Below are positions 7,957-17,240 of a stretch of DNA of 64,000 nucleotides, piece after piece. The notes beneath the pieces are model-generated. The model was not told the DNA's origin, did not search any database, and worked only from the letters and a program-made list of their open reading frames with translations. The DNA is taken from assembly GCF_947179115.1 (NCBI RefSeq), contig NZ_CAMXCI010000004.1, positions 1-64,000 on the forward strand. The letters are read 5' to 3'. Each line of letters opens with the position of its first letter. The first letter of the stretch is position 1. Both the position numbers and the translations under genes were made by a program. Source of the stretch: Commensalibacter papalotli. Lineage in GTDB: Bacteria > Pseudomonadota > Alphaproteobacteria > Acetobacterales > Acetobacteraceae.

Positions 7957-8148
7957 ACTTTATAAATCCTAACTCACCCACATCAAAAATATTCCAGGTT
8001 AAATGTTAACGCAAGTATATTTAATATCTATTTATTTTAAACTTTTCACATCAAAGAAACAAGATTTTACAGACTTTATTATCTTTATACAAAATGTTAT
8101 AAACGATGACCATAGAACAACTTTAATTTATTTTACGAAACAATTAAG

Positions 8149-8664
8149 ATGAATATTTTTCCTGCTACTGATCATGATCTCAATGCTATCTTAGCTATCC
8201 AAGATTTATGCTATCATGAAATAGAACCAGAATCCGCGGAATCAATGATATCTAAAATACATATTAGTCCTGAAACTTGTTTTGTTGCCAAAGATAGTCA
8301 AGACGACATTAAAGGTTATTTATTGTCCATTCCTGCGACATTAGGAAACCCTCCACAACTACACAGTGAGACACAAGTCATAGATCAGCATGCTGATTGT
8401 TTATATTTACATGATTTGGCCATTCATCCCAAAGCCAGAGGAATGGGTGTTGGTAAATTGTTGTTCCAACATTTCGCCAAAATAGCTTATCAAAAACAAT
8501 TTCAACATGCTTCTTTAATTTCAATTCAAAATTCAGTATCTTTTTGGAAACAATATGGGTTTTCCCCTATTATTCCAGATAAAGTTTTACAAGAAAAATT
8601 GAAAACCTATGGTGATAATGCAACCTATATGGAGTGCTATTTACCTGATTTTTATTCTCATTAA
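8149..8664 (+). CDS. GNAT-family N-acetyltransferase
   Basis: A 171-residue protein with the GNAT fold: beta strands around CFVAKDSQDDIKGYLLS, a core motif LYLHDLAIHPKARGMGVGKLLFQHF that carries the acetyl-CoA pyrophosphate-binding (R/Q)xxGxG/A loop (ARGMGVG), and the C-terminal ASLISIQNSVSFWKQYGF segment. The acceptor substrate cannot be read from sequence. It precedes ynfA by 14 bp, so the two are probably co-transcribed. Confidence 0.88.
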   Translation: MNIFPATDHDLNAILAIQDLCYHEIEPESAESMISKIHISPETCFVAKDSQDDIKGYLLSIPATLGNPPQLHSETQVIDQHADCLYLHDLAIHPKARGMGVGKLLFQHFAKIAYQKQFQHASLISIQNSVSFWKQYGFSPIIPDKVLQEKLKTYGDNATYMECYLPDFYSH

Positions 8665-8678
8665 TTGATTACTAAATA

Positions 8679-8999
8679 ATGTCTTTTGTATTTTATATCT
8701 TAGCCGCTTTTGCCGAAATTGCAGGATGCTTTTCATTTTGGGCTTGGGTCAAATTAGAAAAGTCCCCTTTGTGGTTATTCCCAGGGGCAATATCTCTTCT
8801 TTTCTTTGCTTGGATATTAACCAAAGTTGACATCGATATGGCAGGCAGAGCCTATGCTGTTTATGGCGGAATTTATATAATTTGCTCCCTTATCTGGTTA
8901 TGGGTCATAGAGGATACTCGCCCTGATAAATGGGATATTATTGGTGCCATTATTTGCCTTATCGGTGCTAGTATTATTTTATTTACACCTAGAACATAG
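8679..8999 (+). CDS. ynfA: YnfA/UPF0060 small inner-membrane protein
   Basis: A 106-residue protein with four predicted membrane helices (about 3-25, 31-50, 62-80 and 86-104) and the family motifs FAEIAGCFSFWAWVK and GRAYAVYGGIYI...WLWVIE...P..WD..G. The family resembles small multidrug transporters in topology; an efflux role has been proposed for some members, but the substrate is unsettled. It lies just after the acetyltransferase and before a strong terminator hairpin. Confidence 0.9.
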   Translation: MSFVFYILAAFAEIAGCFSFWAWVKLEKSPLWLFPGAISLLFFAWILTKVDIDMAGRAYAVYGGIYIICSLIWLWVIEDTRPDKWDIIGAIICLIGASIILFTPRT

Positions 9000-9010
9000 T
9001 TAAACATAAA

Positions 9011-9041
9011 GAAAAGCCTTACTTTAGAGTAAGGCTTTTCT
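9011..9041. terminator. Strong bidirectional hairpin after ynfA
   Basis: Stem GAAAAGCCTTAC/GTAAGGCTTTTC (9011-9022 with 9029-9040) encloses a 6-base loop. A/T-rich tracts on both sides allow it to work as an intrinsic terminator for ynfA and for any minus-strand transcript. Confidence 0.85.
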
Positions 9042-9059
9042 AATTAAGCTACCAATTGA

Positions 9060-9299
9060 TTAAGCAAATTGTTTTTGATCTTCGTCTTTACGATCTTCTA
9101 AGATATATGGGGCACCTTGTAAAATCTTTATAGATAAATAAATTGGCGTATCAAAATCACCTAATTGATCCAAAGGTAGCAAAGCATCATTTTTGGTCCA
9201 AGGATATACCTTTAACCGTTCCCATAGAGCCAATTAAGTTTACAATTCCAGCATTAAATTTTTTAAATCTCCATTTTTCTCTACTAAGATCACACTACT
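9060..9299 (-). pseudogene. Decayed gene remnant
   Basis: On the minus strand one frame codes a protein-like sequence up to TAA at 9060-9062: a piece reading SSVILVEKNGDLKNLMLEL, then two in-frame TAA codons with one residue between, then about 57 residues beginning LALWERLKVYPWTKNDALL and ending in a charged tail EDRKDEDQKQFA. No in-frame ATG exists after the stops. The composition is that of a real gene C-terminus, so this looks like a pseudogene. I do not recognise the parent family. Confidence 0.45.
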
Positions 9300-9307
9300 C
9301 AACTTAA

Positions 9308-10927
9308 TTATATCTTCATCAGATCTTTCGCTACAACTTCAGCCATTTTAATTCCATCAATAGCCGCTGACATAATCCCCCCCGCATAACCTGCACCTTC
9401 ACCAGCCGGATAAAGACCTTGAGTATTAATACTATTTCCATCTTCTCCCCTTGGGATACGAATAGGAGAAGAAGTTCTCGTTTCAACACCTGTCATCACT
9501 GCGTCTGCAAAACTGAACCCGGATAATTTACGGTTAAACGCTGGTAACGCCTCCTTAATCGCATCTACAACAAAATTAGGCAAAATTTCAATGAGGTTAC
9601 TTGGAGTAACATCAGGTTTATAAGAGGGGATTACATCACCCAAGGTTTTACTGGCACGTCCTGCCAAAAAATCTTCTACTCTTTGCACGGGTGCTTTGTA
9701 ATCAGACCCACCCAGCACAAAAGCCTTTCGTTCAAGCTTTCTTTGAAAATCTATCCCAGCCAATGGATCATCTGGATAGTCTTTTTGCGGGTCAACACTC
9801 ACAACCAAAGCCGCATTAGCATTTCTTTCAGCACGAGAATATTGGCTCATCCCGTTTGTAACCACACCACCTTGCTCTGAAGCAGCAGCAACCACAGTTC
9901 CCCCTGGACACATACAGAAAGAATAAACTCCACGATCATTACCTGCGTGATGAACTAGTTTATAATCCGCAGCCCCTAGTTTCTTGTGCCCTGCTTGCGG
10001 TCCAAAACGAACTTGGTCAATCATAGACTGAGGATGCTCTATTCGCACACCGACAGAAAATGGCTTGGCTTGAACAGACACACCATCATTATACAAAGAA
10101 ACCATCATATCTCTGGCGCTATGCCCTGTAGCCAAAATCACATGACGCGTTGCAATCTCTTCACCAGTCTTTAAACGCACCCCAACGACTTGGCGATCTT
10201 TATCCATTAAAATAGAGGTAACTTGGGTATTAAAACGATAGCTCCCACCACAGGATTCAATTTCAGAGCGGATATGTTCAACCATACTGACCAAACGAAA
10301 CGTGCCAATATGTGGTTTGGAAACAAAAAGGATTTCCTCTGGTGCGCCTGCTTTCACAAATTCTGTTAGAACTTTATGCCCATAATGATGAGGATCACTA
10401 ATCTGCGTATAAAGCTTGCCATCTGAAAACGTTCCAGCGCCACCCTCTCCGTATTGAACATTACTTTCTGGATTAAATTCTGATTTTCGCCAAAATGCAA
10501 AAGTATCCGCCGTACGTTCACGAACCTCTTTACCACGCTCTAAAATTAAAGGACGCAGTCCCATTTGGGCTAATAAAAGCCCCGCCATAAAACCACAAGG
10601 ACCTGAACCAATAATCACAGGACGTTGGTAACTTGACTGACCAGCTAGTTTTTCACCTGTTATACGATCTACAACAAACTGGTACTTCACTTGTGGTGCT
10701 TTATGTAAATGCTTATCTTGAGCATGTAAATTTAAACAAACATCATCATCTTCAATTTCACAATCAATTGTATAGACTAGTAAAATATGCCCACGTTTAC
10801 GTGCATCATATCCTCGCCTTACAATGTGATATTGTTTAATATCCGTTAAAAGACGTTGTTTTAAAGCTTCTTTTAGCTCTTCATCGCTATGATTAAGGGG
10901 TAGTTTCAGTTCAGTGATTCGTATCAT
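9308..10927 (-). CDS. FAD-dependent oxidoreductase (COG2509-like)
   Basis: A 539-residue flavoprotein. After an N-terminal domain of about 100 residues (MIRITELKLPLNHSDEEL) comes a dinucleotide-binding Rossmann motif, VIIGSGPCGFMAGLLLAQMG, at about 103-122. Other FAD-contact motifs are YGEGGAGTFSDGKLYT, a central GVRIEHP segment, CPGGTVVAA and the C-terminal LYPAGEGAGYAGGIMSAAIDG. This arrangement matches uncharacterised FAD-dependent dehydrogenases that are widespread in bacteria; substrate unknown. The gene stands alone between a pseudogene remnant and a cation transporter on the other strand. Confidence 0.88.
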   Translation of the reverse strand: MIRITELKLPLNHSDEELKEALKQRLLTDIKQYHIVRRGYDARKRGHILLVYTIDCEIEDDDVCLNLHAQDKHLHKAPQVKYQFVVDRITGEKLAGQSSYQRPVIIGSGPCGFMAGLLLAQMGLRPLILERGKEVRERTADTFAFWRKSEFNPESNVQYGEGGAGTFSDGKLYTQISDPHHYGHKVLTEFVKAGAPEEILFVSKPHIGTFRLVSMVEHIRSEIESCGGSYRFNTQVTSILMDKDRQVVGVRLKTGEEIATRHVILATGHSARDMMVSLYNDGVSVQAKPFSVGVRIEHPQSMIDQVRFGPQAGHKKLGAADYKLVHHAGNDRGVYSFCMCPGGTVVAAASEQGGVVTNGMSQYSRAERNANAALVVSVDPQKDYPDDPLAGIDFQRKLERKAFVLGGSDYKAPVQRVEDFLAGRASKTLGDVIPSYKPDVTPSNLIEILPNFVVDAIKEALPAFNRKLSGFSFADAVMTGVETRTSSPIRIPRGEDGNSINTQGLYPAGEGAGYAGGIMSAAIDGIKMAEVVAKDLMKI

Positions 10928-11128
10928 CGTTTTATATAACTATTAACATATTAAGAGGAAAAATAAGTCTATGATATGCATAGCACATACCTTATTAAAA
11001 CTATAGAAAACTATATATATTTATAACAAGAATCAGTATACAGTAAACACAAAGCGCATAAATGCGCATTTATCATTATAATTCAATATATACATAACTT
11101 AACATGATTGCCAAAGGATTGCCTGACC

Positions 11129-12115
11129 ATGTCCGATCACTCTGCTCATCATCACGAACATGATCACAATCATGATGATCATCACCACGAACAAGAGTGC
11201 GGTGGGCACTCTCACAGTCATGGACATCACCATGTTCCGAAATCTTTTGGAAAGGCGTTTGCAATTGGCATCAGCCTTAATCTAATTTATGTTATTGCCG
11301 AAGCTGCTTGGGGGTTTTGGGGGAATTCACTGGCACTACTTGCAGATGCTGGTCACAATCTTTCAGATATCTTAGCACTGGCTTGCGCTTGGATCGCTGC
11401 AATTTTAAGCAAAAAAAGACCCACAGATAATTTTACCTATGGCTATCGCAGAACTTCTATTCTAGCTTCGTTAACCAATGCTGTTATTTTACTGATAGTA
11501 ACAGGTGGTATTATATGGGAAGCCATTGAGCGCCTTTTTCATCCAGCCCCTGTTGCCGGATGGACAGTTATCATTGTTGCTGCGATTGGCGTTATTGTAA
11601 ATGGTTTAACCGCCATGATGTTTGTCTCTGGTCATAAAGAGGATCTTAACATCAAAGGGGCTTTTTTACATATGGCATATGATGCCTTATTATCCTTGGC
11701 GGTCGTTATTACTGGTATTATTATCCTATTTACAGGGTTTAATATCCTAGACCCAATTATAAGTTTGGTTGTATCCATTATTATCATTATGGGAACATGG
11801 TCCTTATTAAAAGATTCAGTGGCCTTAGCTGTCGATGGCGTGCCAACCAATATTAATCGTAAAGAAGTCGAAAGTTACTTACGTGCTTTACCTAGCATTT
11901 TAGATCTGCACGATCTACATATATGGGCAATGAGTACAACTGAGACTGCATTAACCGTGCATTTAGTCAGTAATGTTGATCACCGTTTAGATGATTTTCT
12001 GTCGGTAACAGCTCAACAACTGCAAGATAAATTCAAAATCGGACATACAACAATCCAAATTGAATTACAAAACGAAGCTAAATCTTGCGTTTTAGCAAAT
12101 GCAGAAGCAGTTTGA
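11129..12115 (+). CDS. Cation diffusion facilitator, CzcD/ZitB type
   Basis: A 328-residue inner-membrane metal/proton antiporter, most likely for Zn(II). I start it at 11129, seven codons inside the longest frame, because AAAGGA lies upstream and the upstream codons would need a TTG start. The first 30 residues are a His/Asp-rich cytosolic metal-binding tail. Six membrane helices follow; the transport-site pattern appears in helix 2 (ADAGHNLSDILAL) and helix 5 (HMAYDALLSL). The C-terminal cytosolic domain carries LHDLHIWAMSTTETALTVHL. A second, different CDF gene lies 46 bp downstream. Confidence 0.93.
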   Translation: MSDHSAHHHEHDHNHDDHHHEQECGGHSHSHGHHHVPKSFGKAFAIGISLNLIYVIAEAAWGFWGNSLALLADAGHNLSDILALACAWIAAILSKKRPTDNFTYGYRRTSILASLTNAVILLIVTGGIIWEAIERLFHPAPVAGWTVIIVAAIGVIVNGLTAMMFVSGHKEDLNIKGAFLHMAYDALLSLAVVITGIIILFTGFNILDPIISLVVSIIIIMGTWSLLKDSVALAVDGVPTNINRKEVESYLRALPSILDLHDLHIWAMSTTETALTVHLVSNVDHRLDDFLSVTAQQLQDKFKIGHTTIQIELQNEAKSCVLANAEAV

Positions 12116-12161
12116 TCTCTTTTTATCAAGACTGATCTTTTAATAATAGAAATTTATATTT

Positions 12162-13064
12162 ATGATTCTTAGAGTTGTTCAGGACAAAAAGATATTGTTC
12201 AGTATTGGCAGTATCTTTGTCAGTATTCTTGTTTTATATTTAAAATATTTTGCTTGGTACACCACTAACAGTGTTGCCTTTTATTCTGATATGCTGGAAA
12301 CACTCATAAATGTTGCAGCTGCAATCTTAGGATGTATTGCGTTAATTTTTGCTGCTCATCCTGCTGACAGACAACACCCTTATGGTCATCAAAAAGCCGA
12401 GTATATTTCGGCGGCTATTGAAGGGCTATTGGTTGTAACCACAGCTGGGTTAATCTTTTATGAATCTTTCTTAGCTTGGCAACATCCCAAACTCCCCACT
12501 GCTCCTTTTATTGGAATATTATTTAACGGCTCTGCGGGGATCGTTAATCTTATTTGGTGTATTGTTCTAATAAAAGTAGGAAAAAAATATTGCTCTCCTG
12601 CCCTTATCGCTGGAGGGCAACATATATTATCTGATGTTTGGACCACTGTTGGGCTGATTTGTGGGTTTATTTTAATCCCTTTCATCCAATGGGCTCTTCT
12701 TGATGCAATATTAGGATTTTGTATTGCCCTGAATGTTTTACGTATGGGATTTCAAGTTATAACAGAATCCTTTAACGGATTGATGGATCAGGCTCCACCT
12801 AAACAAGTCACAGAGCATATCTACGAGCTTATTAAAAAGAATGCTCCCGAAGCCCTTGATTTTCATATGGTCAGGTTTCGTCAAGTCGGTGCAATAACTT
12901 TTATTGATTTTCACTTGGTCGTTCCTGGCACAATGAATGTATATACAGCTCATAAAATCTGTGATCGCATTGAGCTTTCTATAAAAAATGCAATTGGATC
13001 TGTTTCAATCAATATTCATGTAGAACCAGAAGATGAATTAAAAAAAAATAATCTTATATGGTAA
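12162..13064 (+). CDS. Cation diffusion facilitator, FieF-like
   Basis: A 300-residue CDF transporter with six membrane helices and a short C-terminal cytosolic domain (FHMVRFRQVGAITFIDFHLVVPG). Helix 2 has the site YSDMLETLINV rather than the His-Asp site of the neighbouring CzcD-type protein, and helix 5 has GGQHILSDVWTTVG. Sites without the helix-2 His are seen in iron/manganese or broad-range members, so its metal may differ from that of its neighbour. It lacks the His-rich tail. Likely co-transcribed with the upstream CDF gene. Confidence 0.88.
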   Translation: MILRVVQDKKILFSIGSIFVSILVLYLKYFAWYTTNSVAFYSDMLETLINVAAAILGCIALIFAAHPADRQHPYGHQKAEYISAAIEGLLVVTTAGLIFYESFLAWQHPKLPTAPFIGILFNGSAGIVNLIWCIVLIKVGKKYCSPALIAGGQHILSDVWTTVGLICGFILIPFIQWALLDAILGFCIALNVLRMGFQVITESFNGLMDQAPPKQVTEHIYELIKKNAPEALDFHMVRFRQVGAITFIDFHLVVPGTMNVYTAHKICDRIELSIKNAIGSVSINIHVEPEDELKKNNLIW

Positions 13065-13166
13065 AAAAGATATAACTAATTTTTTAAAAAAAAAATGTTA
13101 CCAACTCAAATTAAAAGGTGTTTTTTTTAATATAATTCGCATATTATATGCACAATATTGAATAAC

Positions 13167-13754
13167 ATGGTTAATAAAATGCAAATTCCTTCTCGTTGTG
13201 CTATTCTTCTTGATGCTGGATATATTGAATATATTACACGGCAAGAATTTCCAAATATACAAATTAACTATGAAAAACTAGTTAAAGAAATTACTGGTGA
13301 ATATCGTTTATTTAGAACTTTTTACTATAATTGCCTACCTCATCTAGATTTTTCAACTTCAGAAGATGATAAAAATCTTTATGAAGGAAAAATGAATTTT
13401 TTTGAGGCTCTTAAATTTTTACCCCGCTTTGAAGTTCGCCTTGGTGCTTTATCACGCTATGAAGATCAAGATAGCAACGCACTTAGCTTTCATCAAAAAC
13501 GTGTTGATATCCTTATGGTTGTTGACATGATGCAATTATCTATAACCAAACAAATCGATCATCTCATTATCGCCACAGGCGATGGTGATTTAATCCCCGC
13601 TGTTCAAGCAGTGAAACAAGCAGGGATTTTAGTTTCTCTGTGGCATGGATCTTTACGTGGGAAATCTGCGCCAAATAGAGAGCTTTTTCAACTTTGTGAT
13701 GAGCGTCACGAACTTGGGCGCATTATTCATAAAATCCAAAAACAAGGTAGATAA
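13167..13754 (+). CDS. NYN-domain (LabA/DUF88-like) putative RNase
   Basis: A PIN-like fold protein of about 195 residues. The start is 13167 (ATG) or 13179 (ATG); a TTG nine bases earlier is less likely. The acidic cluster expected for a metal-dependent RNase is present: ILLDAGYIEY near the N-terminus, KRVDILMVVDMM in the middle, and ATGDGDLIPAVQAVKQAG with the paired aspartates, followed by VSLWHG. NYN proteins act on RNA, but the substrate here is unknown. It converges on the WD40 gene; a hairpin lies between them. Confidence 0.82.
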   Translation: MVNKMQIPSRCAILLDAGYIEYITRQEFPNIQINYEKLVKEITGEYRLFRTFYYNCLPHLDFSTSEDDKNLYEGKMNFFEALKFLPRFEVRLGALSRYEDQDSNALSFHQKRVDILMVVDMMQLSITKQIDHLIIATGDGDLIPAVQAVKQAGILVSLWHGSLRGKSAPNRELFQLCDERHELGRIIHKIQKQGR

Positions 13755-13764
13755 TTAATCATTA

Positions 13765-13793
13765 CAGCATCAAAAACTATTCATTTGATGCTG
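13765..13793. terminator. Bidirectional hairpin between convergent genes
   Basis: CAGCATCAAA (13765-13774) is perfectly complementary to TTTGATGCTG (13784-13793) around a 9-base loop. It overlaps the last codons of the WD40 gene and follows the NYN gene by 10 bp, so it can terminate both. Confidence 0.65.
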
Positions 13794-14847
13794 ATAAATC
13801 AACCAACCCTATGACACCTTTTTCTGTACCGAAAAATAATAAGCTTCCTGCCATATCGAAATTTAAAGCAGTAATTGATCCAAAATCTTTATCCTGCCCT
13901 AACGTAATGGGTAAGACCTTTTCACCATCAGGGCTAATCAGTAAAATACTGCCATCAATAAAACCTGCGGCTAATAAGTCTCCATAAACAGGATGAAATT
14001 TAACAATGGTGCAATACCCTCCTGGAATACCAGGTAACTCTGTAGGGGGTTTTCCCATTGGGCCACCATCAAAAAATGGCCACATCACCACAGATTCTGC
14101 ACCACTTGTTGCAAGCCATTTCCCATCATTAGAAAAATTTAAAGATTGCACTTTTACAGGATACCCACTCATACGCATATTATGGGCGTCAGAAATACGC
14201 CACCCATGTAAATCATGATCTTGCATCGAAGTGACAATAGCTTCTTCTTTGGGGTGCAACGCAATAACAAGATGGCTGCCTTTCCATACAAAATCTTTAA
14301 TTTTATCGGCTTTTTGATCTTTTATAGCCCATAATGTGGCGCCATTATAATAAGAAGTTGCCAAATTTTGACCATCTTTACTAAACGTTAAATCACTAAC
14401 CGTAGAATCATGTTCCAAAACACAGAGTGGTTTATTAAAATGATCTTGATAAATATGAACTTGCTTTCCTTCTACGAAAGCAACCTTAGAAGAGGAACCT
14501 TCTTTATCAAACCAAGTAACCATATGCTCTACCCAGCGCTTCGTTTTGACTAATAACTCTGGCTCTTTCCCTGGGATTATTCGCACAATCTGATTATCAT
14601 CCCCTGCTGTAATAAAACCAGATGGGGTTATATCTTGTGAAAGACATAAAATGCCCCCTTCATGGGGTTGAATTTTCTGCCATAATTCAGGTTGTTGGAT
14701 GTTTTTGCGCTCAACAAGCCACAAATCTCCATCAGCTGTAGCAAAAGCAACATAGTGGCCGTTTTGTGAAACCACGCAACTAATAATATTCCCATCAGTT
14801 TGCTTGTATTTGCCTCGACTATCGATTAATTGTATTGGCGCTTGCAT
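13777..14847 (-). CDS. WD40-repeat beta-propeller protein
   Basis: A 356-residue protein made up of about seven WD40-type blades, for example VSQNGHYVAFATADGDLWLVE, CLSQDITPSGFITAGDDNQI, LTFSKDGQNLATSYYNGATLW and LNFSNDGKWLATSGAESVVMW. There is no signal peptide, so it is probably cytoplasmic. It starts 18 bp after the CobW-type GTPase gene and is very likely in its operon; this pair recurs in Acetobacteraceae as far as I recall, which suggests a shared role in metal handling. The molecular function is not known. Confidence 0.85.
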   Translation of the reverse strand: MQAPIQLIDSRGKYKQTDGNIISCVVSQNGHYVAFATADGDLWLVERKNIQQPELWQKIQPHEGGILCLSQDITPSGFITAGDDNQIVRIIPGKEPELLVKTKRWVEHMVTWFDKEGSSSKVAFVEGKQVHIYQDHFNKPLCVLEHDSTVSDLTFSKDGQNLATSYYNGATLWAIKDQKADKIKDFVWKGSHLVIALHPKEEAIVTSMQDHDLHGWRISDAHNMRMSGYPVKVQSLNFSNDGKWLATSGAESVVMWPFFDGGPMGKPPTELPGIPGGYCTIVKFHPVYGDLLAAGFIDGSILLISPDGEKVLPITLGQDKDFGSITALNFDMAGSLLFFGTEKGVIGLVDLSASNE

Positions 14848-14865
14848 TTTTTTTCCTATATTAGC

Positions 14866-15909
14866 TTAGCGTGCGACACAATTTTTAAATCCATCGCGCA
14901 ATTTTTTTTCATCTAAATGGCGACCAATAAAAACCAACCGAGAAGAACGTTTTTCTTGTGGTTTCCAAGAGCGAATAAAATCACCATCTGCCATCATATG
15001 AACAGCTTGAAAAGCATAACACTCATCAGAATTTGAAAAATTCAGTATTCCCTTGGTGCGCAATAATTCTGTACCAAATTGCTGTAAAACGGATCCAATC
15101 CAAAAATCAAATTTCTTAGCATCCAAAGGTTTATCCTCTAGCAAAGAAATACTTGTCACCCCATCCCCATGATGATGATGAACCGCATGACTATGATGAT
15201 CGTGATCGTGATCGTGATCGTGATCGTGATCGTGATCGTGATCGTGATCGTGATTATCCTCAAGAAAATCAGGAGACAAAGTCAATGCTTTTTTAAGATC
15301 AAATCCACCTCGATCCAATATTTTATCCAAAGCAACCTGCCCTTTTTGTGTGTGATACAAAGCAACATAAGGGTTAATTGCTTTCAGTCGTTGCTCAACT
15401 TTTTTTAAAGCCTCTCTATCAACAAGATCAATTTTATTTAGTAAAATAACATCTGCAAAAGCAATTTGATTTACCGCTTCTTTACTCTCATCCAAAGTTT
15501 GCATCACATGCTGTGCATCCACCACAGCAATTACCGCATCCAACCTTGTTTTTTGTTTAACATCTTCATCAACAAAGAAAGTCTGAGCCACAGGTGCAGG
15601 GTCAGCAAGCCCCGTTGTTTCAACAATAACTCCATCAAATTTGGTGCGGCGTTTCATTAAGGTGCCTAAGATACGCACAAGGTCTCCACGGATGGTGCAA
15701 CACACACATCCATTATTCATTTCAAAGATTTCTTCATCAGCATCAACAACTAAATCATTATCAATACCCAACTCTCCATATTCATTCACAATCACTGCAT
15801 ATTTTTTTCCATGCTGTTGCGTTAAAATATGATTGAGTAATGTTGTTTTTCCTGCGCCTAAATATCCCGTTAAAACGGTAACCGGAACTGTTTCTTTAAT
15901 ATCTGACAT
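14866..15909 (-). CDS. CobW/COG0523-type metallochaperone GTPase with a His-Asp repeat
   Basis: A 347-residue G3E-family GTPase. Walker A GYLGAGKTTLLNHIL is at about 15-29, the metal-binding CxCC motif NNGCVCCTIRGDL at about 66-78, the switch/Walker B region VIVETTGLADPAP at about 95-107, and the NKID-type specificity motif at LLNKIDLVD. Residues of about 220-245 are a His/Asp tract (HDHDHD repeated, then HHSHAVHHHHG), consistent with zinc binding. The C-terminal CobW_C domain (FDFWIGSVLQQFG...RTKGIL) is complete. Such proteins deliver zinc to client enzymes under scarcity. The gene overlaps the end of the upstream ligase gene region by 14 bp. Confidence 0.92.
   Translation of the reverse strand: MSDIKETVPVTVLTGYLGAGKTTLLNHILTQQHGKKYAVIVNEYGELGIDNDLVVDADEEIFEMNNGCVCCTIRGDLVRILGTLMKRRTKFDGVIVETTGLADPAPVAQTFFVDEDVKQKTRLDAVIAVVDAQHVMQTLDESKEAVNQIAFADVILLNKIDLVDREALKKVEQRLKAINPYVALYHTQKGQVALDKILDRGGFDLKKALTLSPDFLEDNHDHDHDHDHDHDHDHDHDHHSHAVHHHHGDGVTSISLLEDKPLDAKKFDFWIGSVLQQFGTELLRTKGILNFSNSDECYAFQAVHMMADGDFIRSWKPQEKRSSRLVFIGRHLDEKKLRDGFKNCVAR
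15199..15252 (+). repeat. Nine tandem ATCGTG hexamers
   Basis: A perfect microsatellite of nine 6-bp units, read on the minus strand as His-Asp codons within the GTPase gene. Unit gain or loss stays in frame and would lengthen or shorten the metal-binding tract, so this locus is expected to vary between strains. Confidence 0.95.
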
Positions 15910-17221
15910 ACTGATCTTCTCTTTCTTTTAATTTTATTTGATAATCCCAACTATAAGCTAAACCCATCCCCAGCAATAGGAAAAACCATCCTCCTAATGG
16001 CATGTTTACAAAATTACTGGTTGATGCAAAAGGCCATTCATGGATAAAAACTGCCGCAAACAATCCAACACACCAAGCTTTACGTATTGCTTCTGCTTTT
16101 GTTGTGACTGTAATATTCAACCCTTTACACAATTCAACAAGCGCACTGATAATTGTTAAGATAAATAAAATTAATCCAAGAATACCCGCATCAATAAACG
16201 CTTGTAAATAATGATTATGTGGATGAGTTAAACAAATAATTCCCCCACCTCCATTTCCCGAGTTTATATCCCAAAAAGGCCATCCATGAAAATATATTGC
16301 ATTACCACATGCATGTTTAAATGCATCGTACCCTAGGCCAGCCCAAGGATTCATTGCTCCCATCACCACAGCTCTGGTATAAACCAACCCATAAGGGCTA
16401 GAAGAAAAATGAGACATTTGGTCGATAAAATGTGTAACTAAGTGATTGAAACTTTCAGGCGATATAAATGCTGTGATCAAAATAATAATTGGAACAACTC
16501 CAACCGTTACCAAGGCCAAAATACGCAATGGTTTTAACCAAATAACAGCTATTCCTAATCCCATAATAAATAAACCAAAAGGCATTCTTTGGCCCGCCAT
16601 AACCATCATAGCTACAGCAAACAACAAAGTGAATAACGCATATAATTGCCCTTTATACCCTTTATATTGCCATATTAAATATGCGCAAACCGCCAACATC
16701 ACTGGCAATAACATTCTAGATAACGGCGCCGCTGCTCTGGGGTGTTCGTAAGGTCCCGTTAAAGTGCCATCAAAATAACGCGGCATTCCCAAAATATTAT
16801 AACCAATTATGAGTTGTGCCAACATATTCAAAAGAATATATAGAGTACAAAATGCAATTATATAGGCTAACCACCTACGATACTTATTTTCCTTTAAAAC
16901 CCACTGTTGTAAAGCAATAACGAAAATAGGAAATCTGATGACACCCATTGCTTGCAACAAATTCCCATTCGAGGTTTCTCCAAAAAAAGATCCAAAAGGA
17001 ATCGTACAAATTACTAACCATCCCCACCAGACCAAAGCAAACATTACCCAAAGTTGTTTACTCCACTCCCACTCTTTTTCAAGGAAACAGTGAAATAAGA
17101 AACAAATAGCAACATAGCTGATTAATCCATCCGCTATGCCTCGAAAGTGAGTTAAAAAAATAGGTAAAACCAAGACAGCGCTCAGGGTAGTATAGTGCAG
17201 AAATCGACGAATAAAATTCAT
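15896..17221 (-). CDS. O-antigen ligase/polymerase-family membrane protein
   Basis: A 441-residue polytopic inner-membrane protein with about 11-12 hydrophobic helices. The large periplasmic loop contains the family's typical stretch GAMNPWAGLGYDAFKHACG and then LTHPHNHYLQAFIDAGILGLILF, where the HNHYLQ segment is the hallmark of the Wzy_C/WaaL domain. It probably joins undecaprenyl-linked glycan to lipid A-core or another acceptor at the periplasmic face. A glycosyltransferase gene precedes it by 19 bp and it overlaps the GTPase gene start by 14 bp, so co-transcription is likely. Confidence 0.87.
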   Translation of the reverse strand: MNFIRRFLHYTTLSAVLVLPIFLTHFRGIADGLISYVAICFLFHCFLEKEWEWSKQLWVMFALVWWGWLVICTIPFGSFFGETSNGNLLQAMGVIRFPIFVIALQQWVLKENKYRRWLAYIIAFCTLYILLNMLAQLIIGYNILGMPRYFDGTLTGPYEHPRAAAPLSRMLLPVMLAVCAYLIWQYKGYKGQLYALFTLLFAVAMMVMAGQRMPFGLFIMGLGIAVIWLKPLRILALVTVGVVPIIILITAFISPESFNHLVTHFIDQMSHFSSSPYGLVYTRAVVMGAMNPWAGLGYDAFKHACGNAIYFHGWPFWDINSGNGGGGIICLTHPHNHYLQAFIDAGILGLILFILTIISALVELCKGLNITVTTKAEAIRKAWCVGLFAAVFIHEWPFASTSNFVNMPLGGWFFLLLGMGLAYSWDYQIKLKEREDQYVRY

Positions 17222-17240
17222 AAAATTTTCTTACCGTTTT

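Noticed and set aside
15169..15408. Open frame opposite the GTPase gene with repeated Ile-Val
   Set aside because: It is only the reverse reading of the His-Asp hexamer repeat in a clear gene.
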